A DNA stretch of 32,447 bases from an uncultured Methanobrevibacter sp. (GCA_902774685.1 CACYJH010000019.1:1-32447); one strand, 5' to 3'; positions 7,799-16,113 are shown, counted from the first letter of the stretch. Numbers and translations are program-made. The notes: generated by a model from the letters alone, not told the origin.

Positions 7799-10201
7799 AT
7801 GGATGATGAAATTATAAAAAATGGATGGGATAGTTCAACTGGCTTTTTAATCGCTATGATTGGAGCAATCATTGGATTATCTGGAATTTGGAAATTTTCT
7901 TATCTCATGTATGAAAATGGGGGAGGAACATTCCTCATACCTTATATTTTAGCTATTGTAATCATGGCAATTCCTATTTTAGTATTGGAATTCGGGATAG
8001 GATTCAAGTTCAAATCAAGTTTGCCTAAGATATTTTATAATATCAAATCCGAATTTGAAATCATCGCTTGGTTTATTGTGTTCTTGATCTTTGCAGTTCT
8101 GATTTACTTCACCTGCATAATGTCCTGGGACCTTATTTATGTAATTCTTAGTTTATTTAAGGGATGGGGAAGTAATCCTAGCGTTTTCTTTACAACTACC
8201 CTATTGCACAGCACTTCTAACCCATATGGATTGACTTATCTTGTGGTTCCTATTGGTGTGGCTTTGATAGCAGTATGGGGTTTCATCTATTTATTCTCAC
8301 GTAAGGAAATCAATAAGGGAATCTTAACCATCAGTAAAATATCATTAATATTATCATTCATATTGCTAATAGGCATGCTGATATTTGCAGTTCAATTGCC
8401 GGGCTCCCGTACTGGAATTATGGCATTGTTCAATCCAAATTGGTCAGTCCTTTTGGATTTGAATGTATGGATAGCTGCATTTGGCCAATTGGTGTTCTCA
8501 TATGGTTTAGGTTATGCCATAGCAAGCACTTATTCTTCCTACTTGGGAGAGAAAGCAAATCTGATTGACAATGCATGGATCATTGTTTTGGCAAGCTTAA
8601 TATTTGAAGTCTTGGTTTCCGTTCTTTTATTTGCCCTTATGGGTTATATGGCATTGGGAAGGAATATTCCAATTACCAGTTTGGTCAGTGACGGATTTTC
8701 ATTGATATTCGTCGTTTTCCCTAATGTATTCAACATTATGGATCCTTGGGTCTATATTGTGGCTCCAGCATTTTTCCTGCTTTTGTTTGTTGGAAGCTTA
8801 AGCACAATATTGGCTTTAATTGAACCGTTGACCAATTCCATTTGTGAAAAATTCGCTTGGACAAGAGATAGAACCATCAGACAGCTTGTATTGGTAGGCC
8901 TCTTTGTTTCATTCATATTTGCAACAGGTATGGGAGAATACCTTTTAAGGATTGCTGATGCATTCATTACACAATTTGCAATTGTCTTAGGTGTCTTGCT
9001 TGAAATAATTGTTTTAGGTTGGGTTTATGATATTGAGGATATCCGTTCAATCCTAAATGACAATTCTCATATCAAGGTAGATAAGTCATGGGTAATCACA
9101 ATCAGATTTATCATTCCTATAATATTGGCTATTATTTGGATTATAGGAGTATATGGCTTGATTCTTGCTGGTGATAGGCAAAGCTTGCTTGTTCAATCAA
9201 TCATCGCTTCCATATTTGTCATTGTTCCATTAGTTCTAACCATCCTTCCATATGAAGGGGACTATTCCCTTGATTTATCAAGAGGCGGTGGAGTAAACTA
9301 CTTCAAGGAAAAGGAATATGTTGACAAGACCATTGATGATTATGCTGAGGAGGAAGAGAATCCAAATCCATTGTTTGATAAGAGCGGATCTTTTGTAAGT
9401 CCGTATAAATCCTTGAGGAACAGATTCAAAAAGTCTGAAGAAGAGGAAGATGCCCTTGATGATATGGCAGAAGAGGACAATTCCAAATCCAGAAGGTTAA
9501 ACAGATTCGGCAAATCCAAATCCAAGTCAGGCAAGAATGTGCTGAAAAATGTGGACATGTCATCTGAAGAGTTTGACTCTCCTTTTGATGATGATTATGA
9601 CTCTAAGTATAATGATGCTTATGGAGAAGGTCCTAGTTCCAAAGAGCCATCACAAAGGGATGGTAAAAAGAAATCAAAATCATTGTTTGATAAAATAAAC
9701 ATGTTCAGTAAAGACAAGGAAGATAATGACAGCTTAAATGATGATTTCGATGAGGATATAAGTTTTGATGATGATTATGATGATTTGGACTATATAGCTC
9801 CTATTAGAGAGGAAGATGGATCCAATAATCAAAGAAACCATACCTTCAAAAGCTCAAGGGATGCAGAGGTTTTTGATAATCTTGATGATTATGTTGAAAA
9901 ACCTAAGCCAAAACCTAAAAAATCAGCATCTAAAAAACCTAAAGCCAAAGCGAAAGCCAAATCAAGTTCCAAAAAGGCAAAGGTTGAAGAACCTGCTGAA
10001 GAGGAATATGAAGATTTCACTGATGACTTCTTTGATGATGGCGTATTCGGTGATGAAGGATATGAATCCCTTTTGGATGATTATGAAAAGCCTAAATCAA
10101 AATCTAGGAAATCTTCTAAAAGACAGTCAGAAGAAGAATACACTGTTTATGATTATGAAAGAAAAGGAGCAGATTCTGTTTTCAATTTAGACGATGATTA
10201 A
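7799..10201 (+). CDS. Neurotransmitter:sodium symporter paralogue with altered Na1 site and ~310-residue charged tail
   Basis: The 800-residue protein starts at ATG 7799 behind GTGAT (7790s). Residues 10-485 are a LeuT-fold transporter clearly related to the upstream gene (shared NGGG-FLIPYI, LNVWIAAFGQLVFS and FVVFPNVFNIMDPW). The TM1 motif reads GAIIGLSGIWKFSY: the LeuT N27 equivalent is Gly29 and the gate Arg30 is Lys32. The N286 equivalent is Ser266. Na2 hydroxyls remain (Ser/Thr in GSLSTILA). After the last helix (ending about 485) comes a hydrophilic, probably disordered tail with acidic Asp/Glu stretches alternating with Lys/Ser/Arg patches, including a KPKPKPKKSASKKPKAKAKA segment. 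Normal family members end near residue 500. It could be a transporter with changed coupling, a sensor, or an anchored scaffold. Confidence 0.85.
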   Translation: MDDEIIKNGWDSSTGFLIAMIGAIIGLSGIWKFSYLMYENGGGTFLIPYILAIVIMAIPILVLEFGIGFKFKSSLPKIFYNIKSEFEIIAWFIVFLIFAVLIYFTCIMSWDLIYVILSLFKGWGSNPSVFFTTTLLHSTSNPYGLTYLVVPIGVALIAVWGFIYLFSRKEINKGILTISKISLILSFILLIGMLIFAVQLPGSRTGIMALFNPNWSVLLDLNVWIAAFGQLVFSYGLGYAIASTYSSYLGEKANLIDNAWIIVLASLIFEVLVSVLLFALMGYMALGRNIPITSLVSDGFSLIFVVFPNVFNIMDPWVYIVAPAFFLLLFVGSLSTILALIEPLTNSICEKFAWTRDRTIRQLVLVGLFVSFIFATGMGEYLLRIADAFITQFAIVLGVLLEIIVLGWVYDIEDIRSILNDNSHIKVDKSWVITIRFIIPIILAIIWIIGVYGLILAGDRQSLLVQSIIASIFVIVPLVLTILPYEGDYSLDLSRGGGVNYFKEKEYVDKTIDDYAEEEENPNPLFDKSGSFVSPYKSLRNRFKKSEEEEDALDDMAEEDNSKSRRLNRFGKSKSKSGKNVLKNVDMSSEEFDSPFDDDYDSKYNDAYGEGPSSKEPSQRDGKKKSKSLFDKINMFSKDKEDNDSLNDDFDEDISFDDDYDDLDYIAPIREEDGSNNQRNHTFKSSRDAEVFDNLDDYVEKPKPKPKKSASKKPKAKAKAKSSSKKAKVEEPAEEEYEDFTDDFFDDGVFGDEGYESLLDDYEKPKSKSRKSSKRQSEEEYTVYDYERKGADSVFNLDDD

Positions 10202-10243
10202 ATCAAACTTTTAGAAAAAGTTTGATAAAACTTTTCTTTTTTT
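10202..10243 (+). terminator. Hairpin terminator after second symporter gene
   Basis: ATCAAACTTTT (10202-10212) pairs perfectly with AAAAGTTTGAT (10216-10226), loop AGA. It is followed by AAAACTTTTC and seven T. It shares the CAAACTTTT/AAAAGTTTG stem with the terminators at 21892 and 25817. Confidence 0.8.
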
Positions 10244-10259
10244 AGACAATTAATTTTTA

Positions 10260-10392
10260 TTTTCTATTCTAATTTTCTATTTTTTCCATTTTTTATTTCA
10301 TTCTTTTATTTTCTATTCTAATTTTCTATTTTTTCCATTTTTTATTTCATTCTTTTATTTTCTATTCTAATTTTCTATTTTTTCCATTTTTT
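10260..10392 (+). repeat. 49-bp tandem repeat, about 2.7 copies
   Basis: Copies begin at 10260, 10309 and 10358 and each starts TTTTCTATTCTAATTTTCTA. The first two are full 49-base copies without differences I can see; the third stops after about 35 bases. The unit is pyrimidine-rich (T/C with a few A) and non-coding, between a terminator and the next promoter. Identical copies suggest recent slippage. Confidence 0.85.
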
Positions 10393-10440
10393 TAAAAATA
10401 TGCAGAAATTCCATTTATTTTTCATGTTTTTTAATAATAA

Positions 10441-10450
10441 TATATATAAA
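10441..10450 (+). promoter_or_regulatory. TATA box for the 10489 gene
   Basis: TATATATAAA at 10441-10450, about 40 bases before the start codon. A start near 10467 would give a leader of about 20 nt holding the AAGGTG site at 10477-10482. Confidence 0.5.
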
Positions 10451-10488
10451 GATAAAAACATAATTAATATTAATAAAAGGTGTATTTT

Positions 10489-11022
10489 ATGGATAAGAAA
10501 ATGGCTATTTTAATAGTTGCTGTATTTTGTTTACTTTGTGTAGGTTCCTATATGATATTTGAACCAGGCAGAGATGTCACTTATCATCAAATGAATCTAA
10601 CAAATTCCTGTTCCGCACAAGTTCCAGTAACTGATAAGATATCCGAATATACTGATAATTTGGATATTCATTACTACTGTGATTATGATTACGGCCTTAA
10701 CGTTACAAGTTTCAACAATGGTTCTCCAGTTACAGGATCACAAGGAATGCTCAGGTTCCAAAAGATAAAAGCAGAAACTTTAGGTACTGATGAGATACGT
10801 GACGGCAATTTCACTTGCTATAAAAACAATAAGTTGGGAACTTATACTGTGTTTGTTGAAGATCCAAAATCAAATAATTTCATTCTAATGTCTTCAAAGG
10901 ATAAGACAATCTTGCAGAAAGTTTATGATAGTTTAGAGGCAAGAATTATTGTTGACGATTATGAGCTTCAACAGATGTATGCTGAAAATTCCACTAATAA
11001 TAGTTCATCTCACTATTATTGA
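10489..11022 (+). CDS. Hypothetical membrane-anchored or secreted protein
   Basis: I do not recognise this 177-residue protein. It begins MDKKMAILIVAVFCLLCVGSYMIF, a short basic start and one hydrophobic segment that acts as a signal peptide or N-terminal anchor. The rest is polar and should lie outside the membrane, with several Asn-X-Ser/Thr sites (for example NLTNSC, NVTSF, NSTNNSSS) that could be glycosylated in archaea, and cysteines in TNSCSA, YYCDYDY and FTCYK. The end is Ser/Asn/Tyr-rich. A GTG at 10480 would add three residues but overlaps AAGGTG, so the ATG at 10489 is used. Its own TATA box suggests separate transcription; the acetolactate-synthase-like gene follows after 82 bases. 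Confidence 0.75.
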   Translation: MDKKMAILIVAVFCLLCVGSYMIFEPGRDVTYHQMNLTNSCSAQVPVTDKISEYTDNLDIHYYCDYDYGLNVTSFNNGSPVTGSQGMLRFQKIKAETLGTDEIRDGNFTCYKNNKLGTYTVFVEDPKSNNFILMSSKDKTILQKVYDSLEARIIVDDYELQQMYAENSTNNSSSHYY

Positions 11023-11104
11023 TTTTAATTTTTTAATTTTAATTTTTTAATTTTAGTTTCTTTAATTTTCAACTTATTTAATTCTTTATTTTTAATGTGA
11101 TAAT

Positions 11105-12898
11105 ATGAATACTGCAGAAGCATTGATAAGATTGCTTGAACAGGATGGCGTTAAGCATATTTTCGGTCACCCTGGAGAACAGATACTTCCTTTCTACAAA
11201 GCTTTAAAGGATTCTTCAATTGAGCATATTCTTACAAGACATGAACAGGGGGCTGTTCATGCTGCAGATGCTTATGCTCGTTCATCAGGCAATTATGGAA
11301 TGTGCATTTCCACTGCAGGGCCAGGTGCAATGAATCTTGTTATGGGTGTAGCAACTGCCTTTAAGGATTCTGTACCACTCCTTGTAATCACTGGAGACAA
11401 TGATTATTCCAGAAAGGATGAGGATATCTTCCAAAATTCTCCAATCAATGATGTTTTTGAGAATATAACTGTTGCAAGCTTCCATCCATCTTCTGCAAAA
11501 TCCGCTATTTTTAATTTAATCGAATCTCTAATCATGCTTCACAAGTGTCCGAAGGGGCCTGTTCACATCAATCTATCCAAGGATGTGCTTATGGAAGATG
11601 TGGATTTGAATGACATTTCATTGGAAGGATTGATTGATTCATCAAAAACCCCTATTTTTGCGGATATTCCTTCTGATTTGGATTGCTTCAATGAAAAAAT
11701 TTCCAATCTTGATGACCTTTATGAACTGGTGAATATTTTTGATGATCACTTCAATTATTTTGATGGAAAATTAGTGTTTATCGATGATTTATCAAAAAAT
11801 GTCATGGCTAATGTAGATAACAGTGTCAACTTAGCTATTGATAAACTTAAGAGTTCACGAAAACCATTAATCGTTGTAGGAAATGGTATAGTTTGGGGCA
11901 AAGCTATTGAAAAATTAAACGCCTTTGTAAGTAAAACATGGGTACCTATCGCTACCACTTTTCACTCTAAGGGAGTCATTAGTGAAGACGATAAATTGAA
12001 CCTTGGAATTGTTGGACTTAGGGGAACTTCCATAGCAAACTATGCCTATGAAAACTCTGATTGCATTTTGGTTTTAGGTGCAAGATTATCTGAGAGAACA
12101 ATTGCCGCTTGTGATTTTAATGATGTCAAGGATAAAATGATACATGTCAACATCAATGGGGATTGTCTTAAGGGCATGATCAATATTTGCATGGATGCAT
12201 CAGACCTTTTAGACTTATTGTTGAATGACCTTGAATCTAAAGAGTATAAGGATAAGGACTTCATATTGTATCAGGATTGGATCAATGAAATATATTCCAA
12301 CTATGAGCCATTGATAGTTGATGGAATTGAAGAGTCTGAAGAGAATTACATTCCATTAAGGCCTCCTTATGCAATCAATAAAATCGTCAATGCATTCAAA
12401 GGCAGTTATTTCCTTTCAGATGCAGGAACTCACACAACTTGGACAACATTGCTTTCAAGCAATGACAAGTTTGGAAAACTCTTGTTTTCAGGAGGATTTG
12501 GGCCTATGGGTTATGGTTTGCCTGGAGCTATTGGTGTAGCTGTTGCTCATCCTGACAGTCAAGTTGTTGTCATATGCGGTGATGGAGATATACAGATGGT
12601 CATTCAGGAATTGGCAACAATTCGTGAATATGATTTGAATGTTAATGTTTTCATTATAGATAACTCACAATTGGGAATCATTAGACAGTGGGAAGAGACA
12701 GTTTATGATATGGATAAGTATCAAATCGATTTGGCAAATCCCGATTTTGCAAAATTAGCTGAAGCTTATGGAATCGATTCTATGAAAGTGGAATCCAGAG
12801 AAGACCTTGAATTGGCTATTGATAATGCCTTTGATTCTAATCATGGATTTTTAGCTGATGTTTGTGTATGTGAAGATAATATTCCTTTGCCTAAATAA
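11105..12898 (+). CDS. Acetolactate-synthase-like thiamine diphosphate enzyme
   Basis: The 597-residue protein has the three-domain ThDP enzyme layout. The N-terminal domain has GHPGEQILPFY and the catalytic Glu47 in RHEQG, then GPGAMNLVMGVATAF and a DEDIFQNSPIN segment like the FQE loop of acetolactate synthase. The middle domain has RKPLIVVGNGIVWG and LGIVGLRGTSIANYAYENSD. The C-terminal domain has the ThDP/Mg motif GDGDIQM (492-498) followed by FIIDNSQLGIIRQWEE. Acetolactate synthase joins two pyruvates, or pyruvate and 2-oxobutyrate, on the way to branched amino acids. The linker near 175-235 is longer and less conserved than usual, the RFDDR site reads RLSER, and no ilvN/ilvH small subunit is adjacent, so a paralogue with another 2-oxo acid substrate is possible. 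Start behind GTGAT at 11098-11102. Confidence 0.8.
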   Translation: MNTAEALIRLLEQDGVKHIFGHPGEQILPFYKALKDSSIEHILTRHEQGAVHAADAYARSSGNYGMCISTAGPGAMNLVMGVATAFKDSVPLLVITGDNDYSRKDEDIFQNSPINDVFENITVASFHPSSAKSAIFNLIESLIMLHKCPKGPVHINLSKDVLMEDVDLNDISLEGLIDSSKTPIFADIPSDLDCFNEKISNLDDLYELVNIFDDHFNYFDGKLVFIDDLSKNVMANVDNSVNLAIDKLKSSRKPLIVVGNGIVWGKAIEKLNAFVSKTWVPIATTFHSKGVISEDDKLNLGIVGLRGTSIANYAYENSDCILVLGARLSERTIAACDFNDVKDKMIHVNINGDCLKGMINICMDASDLLDLLLNDLESKEYKDKDFILYQDWINEIYSNYEPLIVDGIEESEENYIPLRPPYAINKIVNAFKGSYFLSDAGTHTTWTTLLSSNDKFGKLLFSGGFGPMGYGLPGAIGVAVAHPDSQVVVICGDGDIQMVIQELATIREYDLNVNVFIIDNSQLGIIRQWEETVYDMDKYQIDLANPDFAKLAEAYGIDSMKVESREDLELAIDNAFDSNHGFLADVCVCEDNIPLPK

Positions 12899-12915
12899 AA
12901 GAGTTTTATTTTTTT
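12893..12915 (+). terminator. Hairpin terminator overlapping the stop of the ThDP enzyme gene
   Basis: AAATAAAA (12893-12900, containing the stop codon) pairs with TTTTATTT (12904-12911) around GAG, running into a T tract. The neighbourhood CCTAAATAAAA is repeated about 40 bases downstream (near 12931), before the convergent gene. Confidence 0.55.
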
Positions 12916-12965
12916 AATCTATTTCTTTTCCTAAATAAAACAGTTTTTTTAATTTATTTTTTAAT

Positions 12966-13334
12966 TTATTTTTTAATTTTCAGTCTTTTTTCTCTTTCAA
13001 AGAACTCTTTTAATAGTTGGTTTTTATTTTTCTCAATGAATGGATTATGTTTTTCATCGATTGATTCAATTTGATAATCCAATTGTGAATTGCTTTTAGT
13101 TTCCAATATGTAAGCTATTGGTTCAATGTCTAGGTGGGATATTGAATTTTCGCCAGTTTTATTTTTCATCGCTTTTTTTAGCTTATCCATTTTGGTTCTG
13201 GATGGATTCATGTCAATTGAAATGATGTCCACTTTGAAAATGAAGTATATATTATCATCAAATACGGGAACAGCTTCGCTAAACTCATAAAATGTTTCTT
13301 TTTTAAAGCTATTCATTATCTCTTTTCCATCCAT
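12966..13334 (-). CDS. Hypothetical protein, last gene of GerW/DUF2953 run
   Basis: The 122-residue protein is not recognised. It begins MDGKEIMNSFKKETFYEFSE, is mixed in charge, lacks membrane segments or cysteines, and ends in a strongly charged helix (FFEREKRLKIKK). The segments EAVPVFDDNIYFIFKVDIISID and SHLDIEPIAYILET look like beta strands of a compact cytoplasmic domain. The ATG has GTGAT upstream (on the minus strand, near 13339-13343). It sits 56 bases behind the DUF2953 gene on the same strand, so the three minus-strand genes 14643-12966 may form one transcript, converging on the ThDP enzyme gene. Confidence 0.7.
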   Translation of the reverse strand: MDGKEIMNSFKKETFYEFSEAVPVFDDNIYFIFKVDIISIDMNPSRTKMDKLKKAMKNKTGENSISHLDIEPIAYILETKSNSQLDYQIESIDEKHNPFIEKNKNQLLKEFFEREKRLKIKK

Positions 13335-13390
13335 TCAAATCACTTGTTTTCAGTTTTTTCAATTATTTAGTTTTATTCTCTTCATTATCT

Positions 13391-14050
13391 TTAGATTATA
13401 TTTTGCCTATAAAGTTCTTTTATCAGTTCTCTAATGTTCTCTTTAGTTAATGACGCTAAAGTATAAATCACTAAGATAAGAATATTTATCCTTAATTCTA
13501 CTTTCCCTTCAAAATCGGTTATCACTTCGTTGAATCTAGGTTCTACACTTAGCTGTGTTGGTTTGGAACCGTTTACAATAGTGCCTATAGACCAGATCCA
13601 GCTTGCTATTTTTACAGTAGTTGTAGGGTCGCTAAGACCAATTATTAAATCTCCTTCAAGCTTCTTTAAATCGATTGCTTTTAGAATATTGTTCAAGAAG
13701 TCTTTCAACTCCTCTTTGGATTTTATTAGCTCTTTTAAGATTGGCTTGATTTCTTCATATTTTTCTTTCAAACCTTTTTCATCTTCGTTTTCTTCGTCAT
13801 CTTCTTCTTCAGATTCAGATTCTTCATCAGTTTCTTTTGAATCTTCATCTTCAGATTTGATGATATCGATTAGTTCTTTAGTGCCTTTTCTTGTAAAAAT
13901 AGCTATTTTCAGTATAGTTACTTTAAATTCATATTTAACTGCGCCTTTTTCTTTGGTAGCGGTTAAAAATAGTCTTATTCCGTTGTATAAGATTATTAAA
14001 AATATGATGATTAAGGCGATTAATATAATTAAAAAAAGATTAAAGTTCAT
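13391..14050 (-). CDS. DUF2953-family single-pass membrane protein
   Basis: The 219-residue protein starts MNFNLFLIILIALIIIFLII, one long N-terminal membrane helix. It then has a beta-rich stretch (NGIRLFLTATKEKGAVKYEFKV), a very acidic low-complexity linker (residues about 66-95), and a C-terminal part with LEGDLIIGLSDPTTTVKIASW and SVEPRFNEVITDFEGKVELRI. The GDLIIGLSDP...SVEPRF pattern and the place directly after a GerW/YtfJ gene match DUF2953, the YtfI-like partner of YtfJ in Bacillus (from memory). Function is unknown, presumably at the membrane. The acidic linker is an addition I would not expect in the bacterial form. Confidence 0.7.
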   Translation of the reverse strand: MNFNLFLIILIALIIIFLIILYNGIRLFLTATKEKGAVKYEFKVTILKIAIFTRKGTKELIDIIKSEDEDSKETDEESESEEEDDEENEDEKGLKEKYEEIKPILKELIKSKEELKDFLNNILKAIDLKKLEGDLIIGLSDPTTTVKIASWIWSIGTIVNGSKPTQLSVEPRFNEVITDFEGKVELRINILILVIYTLASLTKENIRELIKELYRQNII

Positions 14051-14157
14051 TGGTATCGCCTTTTCATATTTATTTTTAGTTTTAATTTAGTTTTTTAGTT
14101 TAGTTTTTTAGTTTTATTTTAGTCTTATTATCTTTATTTTATAGATGAGCGATTTAC

Positions 14158-14643
14158 TTATTCATCGTCATCTATTTCAATATCTAACTCTTCTTCCACT
14201 TCGTCAACTATGTCTTCAGCTTTTTCCTTTATTTCCCCATCTTGGATTTCAACTTCAGTGACATCATCAACATTTATGTACTCGTCATCTTTCCCTTTTG
14301 ATGGGATGACATCTTTTAGGATATCAGTTAAGATCAATCCTAATTCGTTTAAGCCTTTGTTGGCATTACTTCCTTTTGATAAATTTATGGTTCTGATTCC
14401 TTCTGTGCCAGTGTTTCCTTTTGATACGACAACCATGGTTACAGGTTCAACACTTACACCTGCACCAGTTGCAGCTATTTCCTGTTCTGCTTTTTGTTTT
14501 CCTATTCCGAATCCTACTGCTGCTTTGGTTACTGGAATCAATATTTTATCTTCGCTTTCAATTGGTTCTCCAATATAGTTGCTTATGTGAATAAGTTTTC
14601 TTAATTCTTCTACGGTTGTTTTAATTGGTGCTTCTTCAATCAT
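14158..14643 (-). CDS. GerW/YtfJ family protein
   Basis: The 161-residue protein contains the family core: an amphipathic N-terminal helix (VEELRKLIHISNYIGEPIE), then KILIPVTKAAVGFGIG, then ATGAGVSVEPVTMVVVSKG. The usual Gly-rich patch is shortened here to GKQKAEQEIAATGAG. The C-terminus is a long acidic tail (DIVDEVEEELDIEIDDDE). GerW/YtfJ was named in Bacillus spores, but the family is present in many non-sporulating bacteria and archaea, where its role is unknown. The ATG follows TAGGAG (minus strand, near 14650-14656). It is the first gene of the minus-strand run with DUF2953 behind it, the same pairing as ytfJ-ytfI in Bacillus. Confidence 0.8.
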   Translation of the reverse strand: MIEEAPIKTTVEELRKLIHISNYIGEPIESEDKILIPVTKAAVGFGIGKQKAEQEIAATGAGVSVEPVTMVVVSKGNTGTEGIRTINLSKGSNANKGLNELGLILTDILKDVIPSKGKDDEYINVDDVTEVEIQDGEIKEKAEDIVDEVEEELDIEIDDDE

Positions 14644-14705
14644 TTTTTAGCTCCTAATTTTTATTAAATCTTTTATCAAAATCTATGAATGGTTAATTTA
14701 CTTAA

Positions 14706-14720
14706 CATATATTATATATC
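14706..14720 (-). promoter_or_regulatory. Possible TATA region for the GerW-DUF2953 run
   Basis: On the minus strand GATATATAATATATG (14720-14706) would place the start near 14690 and a leader of about 45 nt. CATTTATATATG (minus, 14809-14798) is a second good box, giving a longer leader. The 327-base gene-free stretch 14644-14970 holds these boxes and, at its far end, the T-tract terminator of the aminotransferase gene. Confidence 0.4.
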
Positions 14721-14922
14721 TTATTTTGATATAATTTTTACTATTTGCATAGCAGATATGTTAAAAATACATTCCATATGTAAAAATTATATTACATCAT
14801 ATATAAATGTTTCTAAGTTTGAGATAAATTTTTGAGATACTTTTAAAAATAGTTAAATGGGTTGAAACTTAAAAAACTTAGAAAATAAAATTATAATCCT
14901 AAAAAAAGTTGTAGAAATAAAA

Positions 14923-14960
14923 ATTAAAAAAAAGAAAAAAAGAAAAAAAAGAAAAAAATA
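14923..14960 (-). terminator. Poly-T terminator of aminotransferase gene
   Basis: On the minus strand, directly after the stop, there are four consecutive T tracts of seven to nine T separated by single C residues, without a hairpin. Such T tracts alone terminate archaeal RNA polymerase. Confidence 0.6.
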
Positions 14961-14970
14961 AGAAATAGAA

Positions 14971-16113
14971 TTAGATGTAGTGATCAGCAAGAGCTGCTAC
15001 ACCTGCACCTGCATCGTCTACTAAACCTAATCCTTTTAAGGTTAATCCTAATGCAGTAAAGGTAATAGCTAATTCCTTATAACTGATTACACCCATGTGT
15101 CCAATTCTTATGATGTTTCCTTTAAGGTGGTCTTGTCCGCCAGCTAATTGAACATAATATTTGTCTAGCATGGTTCCTCTGATTTGTTCATCAGTTGCAC
15201 CTTCTGGCATTTTAACTGCAGTTACAGTTGCAGAAGATACAGCTTCATCAGGGAATAATTCAAGACCTAAAGCTTTAACAGCATCTCTGGTTGCAGCTGC
15301 TGCTTGGTGGTGTCTTGCCACTCTGTTTTCAAGACCTTCTTCTTGAATGATTTCAAGAGCTGCTTTCATTGCGTAAATCAATGAAACAGATGGAGTGTAA
15401 GGAGTTTGAGCAGGAGTTTTGTTACCGTTTGCTCTGTATTTAGGCATGTTCAAGTAGTAGTTGTTAGGTTCTACTTTTTCACATGCTGCCCATGCATCGT
15501 CATTGAATGTGATTGCTGCAAGACCTGGTGGTGCAGCGAGACATTTTTGAGATCCGGTTACACAAGCGTCAATGTGGAATTTGTCTACATCAACATAGTC
15601 TCCACCTAAGGAGGATACAGTGTCTACAATGAATAATGCATCGTAGTTTTTCATGACTTCCCCTACTTCTTGAATAGGTGCAGCTACACCAGTAGAGGTT
15701 TCGTTGTGAATCATGGTTACTGCTTTGATGTCTTCATCTGCTTCCAAAGCTTCTTGCACTTGGTCAGCAGTTACAGCAGTTCCCCATTCAACATTTAAAG
15801 GTACGGATTCGATTCCGTGCATTTTGGAAATGTCTGCAAATCTTTCTCCGAATTTTCCTCCAACAACGTTTAATATTTTGTCTCCTCTGTTTACAAGGTT
15901 TGAAACAGCTGCTTCCATTGCAGAAGTTCCTGAACCGGTAAGGATATAAGAATCATTTTCAGTTTGGAAAGTTTTAGACATTAACTGAGTAGTTTCAGTA
16001 TAGATTTCTCCGAATTCATCTCCTCTGTGGTTTACAACTGCTTTTCCCATTGCTTGCAATACTCTTGGGTCAGCGGTTGTTGGACCAGGGAGCATTAATA
16101 ATATTTCGTTCAT
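14971..16113 (-). CDS. Class V PLP aminotransferase (serine-pyruvate/alanine-glyoxylate type)
   Basis: The 380-residue protein has the class V fold-type I pattern. The N-terminus is MLPGPTTADPRVLQAMGKAV, with LTGSGTSAMEAAVSNLV for the phosphate end of PLP, HNETSTGVAAPI, the PLP aspartate in IVDTVSSLGG, and the Schiff-base lysine Lys190 in TGSQKCLAAPPG. The C-terminal domain carries IIRIGHMGVISY. Homologues are called serine-pyruvate, alanine-glyoxylate or aspartate aminotransferase. In methanogens a member of this group has been described as a broad-specificity enzyme able to make phosphoserine (from memory), so the substrate is left open. GGAGGAG lies six bases before the ATG (16119-16125 on the minus strand), the strongest ribosome binding site in the window, which suggests high expression. 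Confidence 0.88.
   Translation of the reverse strand: MNEILLMLPGPTTADPRVLQAMGKAVVNHRGDEFGEIYTETTQLMSKTFQTENDSYILTGSGTSAMEAAVSNLVNRGDKILNVVGGKFGERFADISKMHGIESVPLNVEWGTAVTADQVQEALEADEDIKAVTMIHNETSTGVAAPIQEVGEVMKNYDALFIVDTVSSLGGDYVDVDKFHIDACVTGSQKCLAAPPGLAAITFNDDAWAACEKVEPNNYYLNMPKYRANGNKTPAQTPYTPSVSLIYAMKAALEIIQEEGLENRVARHHQAAAATRDAVKALGLELFPDEAVSSATVTAVKMPEGATDEQIRGTMLDKYYVQLAGGQDHLKGNIIRIGHMGVISYKELAITFTALGLTLKGLGLVDDAGAGVAALADHYI

Noticed and set aside
9816..10190. Plus-strand frame of 124 codons inside the tail of the second symporter
   Set aside because: It is an out-of-frame reading of a repetitive Lys/Asp-rich stretch; the main frame continues without interruption and has a normal stop followed by a terminator.
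10260..10392. CRISPR array
   Set aside because: Repeats are directly adjacent with no unique spacers and no cas genes are near; it is a simple tandem repeat.
13530..14090. Plus-strand 186-codon frame
   Set aside because: Shadow of the minus-strand DUF2953 gene; Ser runs mirror its acidic linker.
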